36,330 bases of DNA from DATARH01 sp035309005. Lineage in GTDB: Bacteria > Pseudomonadota > Alphaproteobacteria > ATCC43930 > CGMCC-115725. Positions 10,737 to 18,208 of the stretch are shown here, one piece after another. Within the stretch, counting starts at the first letter, position 1. Every line of letters starts with the position of its first letter. Where the stretch lies: assembly GCA_035309005.1 (NCBI GenBank), contig DATGFP010000116.1:1-36330 (forward strand), in the 5' to 3' direction. A program made the position numbers and the translations under genes. Below the pieces are notes generated by a model that was not told where the DNA came from, did no database searches, and saw only the letters and a list, made by a program, of their open reading frames with translations.

Positions 10737-12196
10737 ATGATGGCCGATCGGGGATTTCGCATCATCGTCGCCGGCGCCGGCGTCGCGGGCCTCTTCATGG
10801 CCGAGACGCTGAAGCGCGCCGGCATCGATTTCACGATATACGAAAAGGCCGGCGAAGTGGGCGGAACCTGGCGCGATAACACCTTTCCCGGACTCTTCGT
10901 CGATGTTTTGTCGCGGCAATACGAGTTTCCGTTCCAGCCCAATTACGGCTGGTCGCGCAAATACGCGCCGGCCGGCGAGATCTGGGACTACATCAAGAAG
11001 GTCGCGCGCGACCGCGGCCTCACCAAATTCATCCGCTTCAACGAGGAGATCGTCGGGGCGCGGTTCAGCGGCGGGCGTTGGCACCTCGAGACCGCTCGGG
11101 GAAACACCGATGTCGCGGATTTTTTCATCTGCGCCACCGGCTTTCTGCACCAGCCGCTGTTCCCCGACATCCCGGGCCGCGACAGTTTCCCCGGCCCGTC
11201 GTTCCATTCGGCGCGCTGGGACCACGGCGTGCCTTACGAAGGCAAACGCTGGGGCGTCATCGGCAGCGGCGCCAGCGGCGTGCAGATCACCGAGGCGCTC
11301 GCCTGGGCGGGATGCGAGGTCACCCAGTTCATCCGCCGCGCCCAATGGGTCCATATCCGCGACAACCCGGCTTCGAGCTGGCGCGAGCGCCTGAGGCTGC
11401 GGCTGCCCGGCGGCTATCAGCGCGAGCAGCGGCGCCTCTGGCAATTCATCAACGAATTCGATCAGTGGCGCCTCAAGCCCGGGCCGCAGCGAGACGCGAT
11501 GGAGCGCGAGTTCCGCTCCTATCTCGACTTCATCAAGGACCCGGAGCTGCGCGCGAAGCTGACGCCCGACTATAACCTCGGCTGCACCCGCATCCCGAAA
11601 TCCGACAGAAACTATTACGAAGCGGTGCAGCTGCCGAACGCCCACATCGTCAAGGGGCAGATCGAGCGCATCGCGCCACATGGCGTCGTGATGGCGGACG
11701 GGACAGAGGTCGATCTCGACGTGCTCGTCTACGCCACCGGGTTCGATCCGCACGCCTATATGCGGCCGATGAACGTGACCGGCCTCAACGGGGTGACGAT
11801 CGAGGAGGCATGGAAGGAAAGCATCTATTCCTACGGCGGCATCGCGCTGCCCGGCTTCCCCAATCTTTTCATGCTGTACGGGCCGTTCGCGCCGGTTAAC
11901 AACGTGCCGGTGCCGCTTGGTCTCGAACAGGAAATCGGCTGCATCATGCGGCTCATCGGCGAAGCACGCGCGCGGCGGGCCGCGGTCGCGCCGACCGCCG
12001 TCGCGACCGAAAATTCCTTGCCCGGCTCGGTGCCGCATTTCCCGGCACGGTCTGGGTCGGCGGCTGCAAGAACTGGTACACCAGCGATCAGCCGACGCCG
12101 GTACTGTGGCCGCTACCGCAGAGCGAGCACCAGGCGTTTTTCGACCAGGTGCCGGCGGACGATTTCGAATTCATCCCGACCGGGCAGCGCGACTGA
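10737..12196 (+). pseudogene. Baeyer-Villiger-type flavin monooxygenase, frameshifted near the 3' end
   Basis: A type I Baeyer-Villiger-like flavoprotein monooxygenase. It has the N-terminal FAD motif VAGAGVAGLFMAE, the YEKAGEVGGTWRDN block, the NADPH Rossmann motif GVIGSGASGVQ and the fingerprint FPGPSFHSARWD, which fits FxGxxxHxxxW(P/D). The frame is correct up to codon GAA at 12009, then reads nonsense. The expected C-terminus (FPGTVWVGGCKNWYTSDQ, PTPVLWPLPQSEHQAFF, ending GQRD) continues one base out of phase from TTC 12014 to a TGA at 12194-12196. One extra A in the AAAA run at 12010-12013 would restore a protein of about 486 residues (TEKFLARLGAAFPG). Either the gene is broken, with the C-terminal 60 residues replaced, or the assembly lost a base. 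The start is ATG 10737 or 10740. Confidence 0.85.
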
Positions 12197-12221
12197 TCGC
12201 GCTCGCGCCGTAAGCGCTGCG

Positions 12222-12851
12222 CTATTTGGCCGCGGTGCGCGTTGCGTCCCGGACGTATGCCCAGAAGCTGTCGTCCATCGCGCCGGTGCGGCTAGTCAGG
12301 TAGGGAAAATGGCCATATACCAGCGACAACTCGCGATCCGCGTCCTCGGGGCGGGCACCCGCCACGGCGTAGCGAAAAAGCGCCGCGACGAGGCCCGCGC
12401 GGTCGGCGCCGGACATGCAATGAATGAGCAGCGGTTTCGGGGCGCGCCGCATGATGTCGAGGATGTCGGCGATCTGCCGGCCGGTCACGAAGCGCCTCGC
12501 CGATAGCCCGTAGTCGTAGTGGACGAGCCCCAAAGCGCGCGACTCCTTGACTTCGTCGTCGTACCACGGCGAGCCGCTATTGGCGCCGCGCAGATTGAGC
12601 ACCGATCTGATCTTGTATTGCTGCACGAAGGACTGCAGTTCGGCATCGCTCGGCTGAGCCGAGCGGTAAAGCACCCCGGGGCTGACGGCGTGGAAGTTCC
12701 CCTCGTAGACGACGATGCCGCAATAGGCTCCGAGCGCAGCGGCACCGAGCCCAATGGCAGCGGCCAGGATGCCCAGCGACCGCGTGAGCCGGCGCAGGAG
12801 TTGTCGCCGCGCCGTCGGGTCGGCCCCGGTCGCGGCCCCTTGAGCGCTCAT
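12222..12851 (-). CDS. Membrane-anchored dual-specificity/tyrosine phosphatase-like protein
   Basis: A 209-residue protein with the cysteine phosphatase signature HCMSGADR (H144, C145, R151; HCX5R), which forms the phosphate-binding loop. Residues 27-49 form one hydrophobic helix (LGILAAAIGLGAAALGAY), so the catalytic domain should be anchored in the membrane. Its side of the membrane is uncertain; the short positive N-terminus with RRQLLRRLTR favours an outside catalytic domain. The block GVLYRSAQPSDAELQSF followed by IRSVLNLRG is the usual start of bacterial DSP-like phosphatases. The substrate (protein phosphotyrosine, phospholipid or other) is unknown. Start ATG 12851 is chosen because longer versions would run into the divergent MOSC gene; ATG 12905 is possible. 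It converges on the broken monooxygenase gene. Confidence 0.88.
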   Translation of the reverse strand: MSAQGAATGADPTARRQLLRRLTRSLGILAAAIGLGAAALGAYCGIVVYEGNFHAVSPGVLYRSAQPSDAELQSFVQQYKIRSVLNLRGANSGSPWYDDEVKESRALGLVHYDYGLSARRFVTGRQIADILDIMRRAPKPLLIHCMSGADRAGLVAALFRYAVAGARPEDADRELSLVYGHFPYLTSRTGAMDDSFWAYVRDATRTAAK

Positions 12852-12922
12852 CGGGCGTACTGTTGCAGCGTCACGCCGCGCATTGTCACCGAGGCGACGG
12901 CGCATGCATAGCGCTAATCGCG

Positions 12923-12928
12923 TATAAT
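12923..12928 (+). promoter_or_regulatory. Possible -10 element for the MOSC gene
   Basis: TATAAT, a perfect -10 hexamer, lies 34 bases before the MOSC start. No recognisable -35 hexamer is present 16-18 bases upstream, so the promoter call is tentative. Confidence 0.35.
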
Positions 12929-12962
12929 CGCCCGCTAATCGGCAAGCCGGCGAGGCCCAAGA

Positions 12963-13736
12963 ATGGCAACACGAATCACGGCAATATACCGCTACCCGGT
13001 CAAGGGCTTGAGCCCCGAGCGCCTCGAGCGGGTGAGGCTGTCGGCGGGCAAGTGCCTGCCGCACGATCGCCGTTTTGCGATCGCGCTGGCATCGACCCGG
13101 TTCGACCCGGGGCACCCCGAATGGCTCGCGAAACGGCATTTCCTAATGCTGATGCGCGATGAAAAGCTGGCCGAACTCAATACCAGCTTCGATGCCGCGA
13201 GCGGCGAACTCAGCATCGCGCGGGCCGGCACGCCTCTGTTGCGGGCCCGCATTACCGAACCCGAGGGCTGCCGCCGGGTCAGCGATTTCCTCGCGGATTT
13301 TCTCGGGCCGACGGTTGAACGCCCGCTGCGGATCGTCGAGGCGCCGGGGCATGCTTTTGCCGATGCGCGGCGCAAGCCCAACGCGACGAGCGACCAATAC
13401 GTCTCGCTGATCAATCGCGCGAGCATCGCTGCGCTCGAAGCGGTCGTCGCGGCGCCGGTCGAGCCGCTGCGGTTTCGCGCCAATGTCTATTTCGAGGGAC
13501 CGCCGGCATGGACCGAACTCGCCTGGATCGGCTCCGAGATCGCGCTTGGCCCGACGCGCCTGCGGGCCATCGCGGCGATCACGCGCTGCGCCGCGACCAA
13601 GGTCAATCCGGCGACGGCGGCGCGCGATATTGACGTCCCGGCCGCGCTGCAGCGCGGCTTCGGTCATAACCTGATGGGTGTTTACGCGGAAGTGGTCGCG
13701 GGCGGCGAGATTGCGGCCGGCGACGAACTGACATGA
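12963..13736 (+). CDS. MOSC domain-containing protein
   Basis: A 257-residue protein with the two-part layout of MOSC (molybdenum cofactor sulfurase C-terminal) proteins. The N-terminal beta-barrel domain opens ATRITAIYRYPVKGLSPERL, followed by LPHDRRFAI. The MOSC core carries RFRANVYFEG and the conserved cysteine in ITRCAATKVNPATAARD. Known relatives (YiiM, YcbX, mARC) bind molybdenum cofactor and reduce N-hydroxylated compounds or deliver sulfur to metal centres. This one is closest in layout to YcbX/mARC without the ferredoxin domain. Start ATG 12963. It is divergent from the phosphatase gene. The exact substrate is unknown. Confidence 0.9.
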   Translation: MATRITAIYRYPVKGLSPERLERVRLSAGKCLPHDRRFAIALASTRFDPGHPEWLAKRHFLMLMRDEKLAELNTSFDAASGELSIARAGTPLLRARITEPEGCRRVSDFLADFLGPTVERPLRIVEAPGHAFADARRKPNATSDQYVSLINRASIAALEAVVAAPVEPLRFRANVYFEGPPAWTELAWIGSEIALGPTRLRAIAAITRCAATKVNPATAARDIDVPAALQRGFGHNLMGVYAEVVAGGEIAAGDELT

Positions 13737-13764
13737 ACCGGCGGAATGGTTCGCGTTGTGTGGG

Positions 13765-15183
13765 GTGCATTCGGTGCGGGTAGGCTATGTCGACAGCATT
13801 CGCCTCGATCAGATCGCCGGATGGGCGGCGGATCCCGATGCACCCGACGAGGTGCAGGAACTTGTGATCCTGGTCGACGGGAATGAAAAGGGGCGAGTGA
13901 ACGCCGACCGCTTGCGGCTGGACCTGCGCAATCTCGGAACTTACGGGCAGGGGAGGCACGGTTTCGTCTTCGACTTCGCGCCGCCGCTCGATCCCGGCAG
14001 CGACTACGACGTGGTCGTCCGGTTCGCCGGCGCCGCGGCGACACCGACGCACGGCGCCTTCAGGATCCGCGGTCACGGCGCGGCTCCGATCGTCGAATTT
14101 TACGAGTGGCTCCCACCGCACCCCGCGCCGCTGACCGCCGCGCCGCGTTTTGTCCTGCATGTCGGGCTGACCAAGACCGGCACCAAATACCTGCAATACA
14201 ATTTCTCGCGGCTGCGCCGGGAATTGCGCGAAAGGGGGGTACTTTACCCATCGCAATGGTGGCGCGAGCAGCCGCTGTTTGCCCATCACGAACTCGCCGA
14301 AAGCCTGGCGCAAGGCCGCGATCAGCGCCTCGTCGACATATTCTCGCGGCTCAACGCCTGCGGCAGTGGGGTCGTGCTACTGTCGTCGGAAGGCTTCAAC
14401 CCGATTCCCGACCGCGGCCTCGAATATCTGCGAGAACTGACCCGCGGCGCGCAGATCGACGTCGTCTTTTATGCCCGGCGCTGGAGTGACTGGATCCCGT
14501 CGCAATGGCAGCAGGCGGTAAAACAGGGATCGCTGCAGACCTTTCCGGAGTGGCATGCCGCCCTGCTGTCGACCGCCGACCGCCATCCCGGCATCAACCA
14601 GGCGATTTTTCTCGACAAGTTCGCGCGCATTTTCGGGCGCGAGAATATCAAGCTGATATCGTACAGCAATTTGATGGACCACAAGGTCGATCTGTTCAAA
14701 CATTTCTGCAACAAAATCTTGAATCTATCGGAGCCGCCGGCGCCGAGCGGCGGCGGCGCTCTGGTGCACGAATCGATGGGGATATTTCTAACCGAGCTGA
14801 TCCGCGGCCTGAACGCACGCGAAAGCCTCGGGTCCGAACGTGCCGGCTACCATGTCTTCGGCGCCTTCCAAGCGCTGCAGTCGCAGTTTCTTATCACCGA
14901 CGACGTCAAAAGGCTGTTTGCCGCGATGGAGCGGCATGTCGGCGAGCTAGCGATCGACGATAATGCGAGTTTTCTCTTTAACAGTTATGTCCGGCTCAAC
15001 GAGTATAAGGATGTCTTGGTCAGCCCCGAATATGGTGCCGACGTTTTCGTCCGGCAGATCGGGCGCTGCCGCTATATCCGTCCGGATTATCTGATTGAGG
15101 CGGGCGCCGGCGAGGCGGCGGCTCGTATTGCGCAAGCCGTGCGTCGGCAGCTAGAGGGATCATGCGTGCCGTCGGCCGCATAA
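13765..15183 (+). CDS. Sulfotransferase-like protein with N-terminal GWAxD module
   Basis: This protein of about 472 residues joins two parts. The first 100 or so residues form a beta-rich module (IAGWAADPDAPDEVQELV, LVDGNEKGRVNADRLRLDL, then GRHGFVFDF) that is often attached to glycan-modifying enzymes in alphaproteobacteria. The second part, near 14155-14200, starts FVLHVGLTKTGTKYLQYNF, which matches the PAPS-binding P-loop of bacterial sulfotransferases (HxGxxKTGT). It continues with VVLLSSEGFNP and VVFYARRWSDWIPSQWQQAV, which resembles the second PAPS contact region. The likely role is sulfation of a cell-surface glycan or lipid, but the acceptor is unknown. The start is uncertain: GTG 13765, GTG 13774 and TTG 13756 are all in frame. 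Confidence 0.75.
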   Translation: MHSVRVGYVDSIRLDQIAGWAADPDAPDEVQELVILVDGNEKGRVNADRLRLDLRNLGTYGQGRHGFVFDFAPPLDPGSDYDVVVRFAGAAATPTHGAFRIRGHGAAPIVEFYEWLPPHPAPLTAAPRFVLHVGLTKTGTKYLQYNFSRLRRELRERGVLYPSQWWREQPLFAHHELAESLAQGRDQRLVDIFSRLNACGSGVVLLSSEGFNPIPDRGLEYLRELTRGAQIDVVFYARRWSDWIPSQWQQAVKQGSLQTFPEWHAALLSTADRHPGINQAIFLDKFARIFGRENIKLISYSNLMDHKVDLFKHFCNKILNLSEPPAPSGGGALVHESMGIFLTELIRGLNARESLGSERAGYHVFGAFQALQSQFLITDDVKRLFAAMERHVGELAIDDNASFLFNSYVRLNEYKDVLVSPEYGADVFVRQIGRCRYIRPDYLIEAGAGEAAARIAQAVRRQLEGSCVPSAA

Positions 15184-15213
15184 CGAGGGCGGGGGTGGCG
15201 CATGCCGAAGAAC

Positions 15214-15246
15214 ACCCTCAGCGGCACCGATGGCGCCGCCGAGGGT
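15214..15246. terminator. Hairpin between convergent genes, possible bidirectional terminator
   Basis: ACCCTC-A-GCGGC pairs with GCCGC-C-GAGGGT around a short loop. It lies between the convergent sulfotransferase-like gene (stop 15183) and the Flp pilin gene (stop 15272). A short T-rich run follows it only on the minus strand (GTTCTTC), so termination is more likely for the pilin side. Confidence 0.5.
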
Positions 15247-15271
15247 TGCAACGTGCTTCAAATCGCGCCGT

Positions 15272-15433
15272 TTAGAGCGAGGTCGCGACGTTGTTGAACG
15301 TGGTGCTGAGTTCGGTGCCCACGATCGTCACGATGCCGATGATGACGACTGCGATGAGCGCGGCGATGAGGCCGTATTCGATCGCGGTCGGGCCATCTTC
15401 GTTGTTCCAAAGCCTCTTCAAGGTGCCAAACAT
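15272..15433 (-). CDS. Flp-family type IVb pilin (orphan)
   Basis: A 53-residue prepilin, too short for usual gene lists. It reads MFGTLKRLWNNEDG, then PTAIEYGLIAALIAVVII and a short tail ending in NNVATSL. The prepilin peptidase site is perfect: cleavage after G14 leaves P-T-A-I-E-Y, with Glu at +5 and Tyr at +6 as in all Flp pilins. The following helix (GLIAALIAVVIIGIVTIVG) is the assembly helix. A good ribosome binding site (GGAGGA) lies seven bases before ATG 15433. Flp pilins build Tad adhesive pili, but no tad/cpa assembly genes are in this window, so any assembly system must be elsewhere. The upstream leader at 15512-15563 can fold. Confidence 0.92.
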   Translation of the reverse strand: MFGTLKRLWNNEDGPTAIEYGLIAALIAVVIIGIVTIVGTELSTTFNNVATSL

Positions 15434-15511
15434 TCAGGTTCCTCCGTTGGACTGCTGACGCGGCCACAATGACCGCAGAAACTTGCCAAAGCGTTAAAGC
15501 CGATCGGAGCG

Positions 15512-15563
15512 ATGTCGGCTCGGCCGACCAATAGCAGCCGGTTTCCGGTCTTTTAGCCGACAT
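15512..15563 (-). promoter_or_regulatory. Nested inverted repeat upstream of the pilin gene
   Basis: Perfect 9-base arms ATGTCGGCT and AGCCGACAT enclose a second pairing, GACC with GGTC, and a CCGGAAACCGG inner hairpin. The structure lies between 79 and 130 bases before the pilin start. It could be a structured leader or a cruciform operator. No T-tract makes it a terminator. Confidence 0.35.
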
Positions 15564-15575
15564 TTTAGGCAAATT

Positions 15576-15619
15576 CGGTGCTGCTCCGGGCCGCGCTGCC
15601 CGCCGCGTCCCGGGCACCG
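15576..15619 (-). terminator. Stem-loop directly after the selenoprotein gene
   Basis: CGGTGC and GCACCG, with an inner pairing CCGGG/CCCGG, form a long GC-rich hairpin immediately after the TAA stop at 15620. Only AATTTGCC follows it on the minus strand, so it may act as a weak terminator or as an mRNA-stabilising structure. Confidence 0.35.
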
Positions 15620-15838
15620 TTAGCCGGTCCCCAGCGCATCGATCTCCTCATCGGTGGGGAAACGCCCGCTCTGCTTTTTAGAATATGCCAGCCGGCCATC
15701 GACTGTGATCTCGAACGCCCCGCCAACACCCGGCACCAACTCGACTTCGGCGCCAAACTGCTCAACCAGCCTCGCCCTCGCACGGAGGGCCCGCGGTTCA
15801 TAGTTTCAAGGCTTGCACCATTCTATCCGGATCTTCAT
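15620..15838 (-). CDS. SelW-like Rdx-family selenoprotein with in-frame UGA (candidate)
   Basis: A 72-residue protein if the TGA at 15806-15808 (codon 11) is read as selenocysteine. It begins MKIRIEWCKP-U-NYEPRAL. It continues VEQFGAEVELVPGVGGAFE, ITVDGRLAYSKKQSGRFP and ends TDEEIDALGTG. The blocks after the TGA are diagnostic of the Rdx (SelT/SelW/SelH) family: a thioredoxin-like fold, a CxxC or CxxU redox motif after the first strand, then GxFE, VDGxLxYSKK and GRFP. The TGA falls exactly at the second redox position (C8-K-P-U11). A ribosome binding site AGAGGG lies eight bases before ATG 15838. A bacterial-SECIS-like hairpin follows the TGA. The gene sits 67 bases after a GT87 gene on the same strand. 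Alternatives are a nonsense mutation or a sequencing error of a Cys codon. The sel machinery cannot be seen in this window. Confidence 0.82.
15764..15798 (-). promoter_or_regulatory. Bacterial SECIS-like element within the selenoprotein gene
   Basis: On the minus strand, seven bases after the TGA, AACCGC pairs with GC-T-GGTT (one bulged T). A small internal loop follows, and GCCCTC pairs with GAGGGC around the loop CGTGC. The loop is 5 bases with G in the second position and begins 21 bases after the TGA. Known bacterial SECIS elements have a short apical loop with a G in the first two positions, about 16-37 bases from the UGA, so the fit is good. SelB recognition is inferred. Confidence 0.75.
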
Positions 15839-15905
15839 GGCCGACGCCCTCTTTGGTTTGTTACGTGCAACCAACGCCGAACATACCACGATCGTTCAGC
15901 GCCTG

Positions 15906-17144
15906 TCAGTCGGGCGCCGCCGAAAACGCCTCGACAGCAAGATCGCAGGCGGCGAGCCCGGCCGCCTCGCGCCAGCCGATCCGGCCGACGAGCGCGACAA
16001 AGCCGAGGGCGGCAATGGCGCCGATCGGCACATGCAGCGCGTGGCCGATCGCGGTCGGATCGAGCACCGCCAGAAGGAGCGCCGCCAGAATCGCCCGCTC
16101 CGACGCTGCTAGCCTGCCGCCGGCGTAGAGCCAGGCCGCCGCGACGCTCGCCAGCACGAGGTCGTACCACATGACGAAAGGGGTCGCGACAAGGGTGGCC
16201 GAGCAGAGCGCCGCCGCCCGCACCGGCAGCGAGAGGTTGCGGCCCCAGGCAACGGCAATTCCGGCGACGATCGCGAGCGACACCACGCCCTGCGCCCCGT
16301 AGGCCAGCGCTGGCGGCCCGCCGAGGACGCGGATCGCGCCGAACGGCGTCACGTAGCCGGCGAGTTTGACGCCGGCTTCGTAAACCGGCCCCGCGCCCAT
16401 TGCCGCCGACAGAAATGCTTCCCACGTCGCCGGACCGAAGAGCGCGAGCGACAGCAGCAGCAATCCGATAACCGCGGCGGCGGCGGCGGCGAAGGCGCGC
16501 CAATGCCCCCCGGCGGCCAGCGCCACCGGGATCAAGAGGCCGAACGGCGGCTTGTAGCAGACCGCGCCAAACAGCAGCCCGGCGATGATCGGCCGGCGCT
16601 CGACGAGCCAGGTGGCCGCCGCGAACAGGGTGGCGGTCAGAAACGCGTTCTGCCCGACGCCGATGTTCCACAGGATCGCCGGGAATGCCAGCAGCGGCAG
16701 CAGTGTGCTGCAGCGCCGGTCGCCGAGGATCTTCTGCGTTGCCAACAGGAAAAGCGCGAAACTGGCGACCTGGAACGCCACGAAGGCCGGCAGGTAGGGC
16801 AGGCTCGCCAGCGCCGCGCACAGCAGCAGGAAGACCGGCGGATAATAGAAATAATTGTAGCGGACGCCCGGGCTGGTGGCGCGCTCCTCGGCCGCGTGAT
16901 GCGCCGCCTGGTCATAGGCGAGCGCGGGAGTTCCTGCGTCCGTCAGGCTGCCGGCCGCGTAGAAGCTGACAAAATCGGTGGTGGTCGGGCGGGCCAGCGG
17001 CACGATGAGGCCGTAGGTTCCGGCGGCGAAGAATACGAAGGCGGCAATTTCGATTGCCAGCAGCGCCGCGCTGAGGGCGGCGATGTGGCGGCGATCGAGC
17101 ACCTCGCCGCAGCGATGCACAAAGCCCTCAACCGCAGGCAGCAA
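15906..17144 (-). CDS. GT87 family (DUF2029) membrane glycosyltransferase
   Basis: A hydrophobic 412-residue protein with about ten transmembrane helices. The family marks are the extracytoplasmic DFVSFYAAGSLTDAG after the first helix, the following YNYFYYPPVFLLL, WNIGVGQNAFLTATLFA and ICKP-like VCYKPPFGLLIP. GT87 enzymes are GT-C-fold transferases that use polyprenyl-phosphate sugars such as polyprenyl-phosphomannose at the outer face of the inner membrane. Here the acceptor is unknown. The only start in the open frame before GTG codons is TTG 17144. A second GT87 gene lies at 19129. The GT2 gene on the opposite side could supply a polyprenyl-phosphate sugar. Downstream on the same strand are the selenoprotein and the Flp pilin. 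Confidence 0.88.
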   Translation of the reverse strand: MLPAVEGFVHRCGEVLDRRHIAALSAALLAIEIAAFVFFAAGTYGLIVPLARPTTTDFVSFYAAGSLTDAGTPALAYDQAAHHAAEERATSPGVRYNYFYYPPVFLLLCAALASLPYLPAFVAFQVASFALFLLATQKILGDRRCSTLLPLLAFPAILWNIGVGQNAFLTATLFAAATWLVERRPIIAGLLFGAVCYKPPFGLLIPVALAAGGHWRAFAAAAAAVIGLLLLSLALFGPATWEAFLSAAMGAGPVYEAGVKLAGYVTPFGAIRVLGGPPALAYGAQGVVSLAIVAGIAVAWGRNLSLPVRAAALCSATLVATPFVMWYDLVLASVAAAWLYAGGRLAASERAILAALLLAVLDPTAIGHALHVPIGAIAALGFVALVGRIGWREAAGLAACDLAVEAFSAAPD

Positions 17145-17425
17145 GGCGTCCCATCCCGCATCGTTGCCGGCCCGTCACAGCCGGCCTGAGCGTATCCTGG
17201 CAGATTAAGGTTAGCGGCAAATTAAGGAAATCTCCTCGACCGGCCTCCTCCGGCCGGTACCCCCGCAGAGCGGCCCGTCTGCCCGCGGCGAATCGCGGTA
17301 AATGATTTGGTAAATTGTGTAAGCTAGCGTCCGCCGAGGCCGAGCCACCGAGGCTTGGCCGAGGGACCGGTCGGCGAGCGCCCGGCGGACCAGAGAGGCC
17401 AGCGCGGGACGCTCGGAGGAGGACG

Positions 17426-18208
17426 ATGATTGCTGGCAAGAAGGTGACCATCGTCTTACCCGCCTATAATGCGGCCAAGACGCTGAAGCGGACCTACGAC
17501 GAGATCCCGCACGATGTCGTCGACGACATCCTCCTGGTCGACGACGCCAGCCAGGACCGCACCCTGGCCGTCGCCGTCGCGCTCGGGATCAAGACGATCC
17601 GGCACGATCGCAACCGCGGCTACGGCGGCAACCAGAAGACCTGTTACGCGGCGGCGCTGGCGCGTGGCGCCGACATTGTCGTGATGCTGCATCCCGATTA
17701 CCAGTATACCCCGCGGCTGGTGACCGCGATGGCGGCGATGATTGCGTCCGAGCAGTTCGACGCGGTCCTCGGGTCGCGCATTCTCGGGCGCGGGGCGCTG
17801 AGCGGCGGCATGCCGCTCTACAAGTACGTCGCCAACCGCGGTCTCACATTCTTTCAGAACATCATGCTTGGTCAGAAGCTGTCCGAATACCATACCGGCT
17901 ATCGTGCCTGGAGCCGCCAGGTATTGGAAACGCTGCCGCTGCAGAACTGTTCGGAGGATTTCGTATTCGATAACCAGATGTTGGCGCAGGCGAGATATTT
18001 CGGCTTTAGGGTCGGCGAGATCAGCTGTCCCACCTTGTATTTCCCGGAGGCGTCGTCGATCAACTTCAGGCGCAGCGTGGTCTATGGGCTGGGCGTCGTC
18101 AAAACCTCGGTGCAGTACCGGCTGCAACGCTGGGGTTTCATACGTTCGGCGATCTTTGCCGATTGCGGCGGCAATCGCGTGCCGCATCCTGTCGAGCGCG
18201 CGGCATGA
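17426..18208 (+). CDS. GT2 family glycosyltransferase (polyprenyl-phosphate sugar synthase-like)
   Basis: A 260-residue GT-A-fold enzyme. It opens KKVTIVLPAYNAAKTLKRTY. The nucleotide-sugar and metal-binding motifs are ILLVDDASQDRT and MLHPDYQYTPRL (DxD-like). GSRILGRGALSGGMPLYK and EYHTGYRAWSR correspond to acceptor-binding regions of dolichyl-phosphate-mannose-synthase-like enzymes. No large membrane domain follows, so it is a soluble or peripheral type. ATG 17426 is preceded by an excellent ribosome binding site, GGAGGAGGA. The stop overlaps the next start (ATGA at 18205-18208), so it is translationally coupled to the VTT-domain gene. A likely role is making the lipid-linked sugar donor used by the neighbouring GT87 enzymes; this is inferred from context. 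Confidence 0.92.
   Translation: MIAGKKVTIVLPAYNAAKTLKRTYDEIPHDVVDDILLVDDASQDRTLAVAVALGIKTIRHDRNRGYGGNQKTCYAAALARGADIVVMLHPDYQYTPRLVTAMAAMIASEQFDAVLGSRILGRGALSGGMPLYKYVANRGLTFFQNIMLGQKLSEYHTGYRAWSRQVLETLPLQNCSEDFVFDNQMLAQARYFGFRVGEISCPTLYFPEASSINFRRSVVYGLGVVKTSVQYRLQRWGFIRSAIFADCGGNRVPHPVERAA

Noticed and set aside
10509..12038. A 509-codon open frame antisense to the monooxygenase
   Set aside because: It lies opposite a clear flavoprotein with all its motifs; its own translation is rich in Arg, Ala and Gly without domains. GC-rich coding DNA often leaves such long antisense frames.
15490..15520. Sigma-54-type promoter (TTGGCAAGTTTCTGC on the minus strand, near 15475-15490) for the pilin
   Set aside because: The GG and GC elements are separated by nine bases instead of ten and the sequence fits poorly otherwise.
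15258..15617. Minus-strand open frame of 119 codons over the pilin gene
   Set aside because: It is out of phase with the Flp pilin, which has a ribosome binding site, a perfect prepilin cleavage site and a proper stop.
15565..15801. Minus-strand open frame overlapping the selenoprotein (78 codons)
   Set aside because: It reads the same DNA out of phase and gives a Ser/Arg-rich product. The frame with the TGA gives a clean Rdx-family protein.
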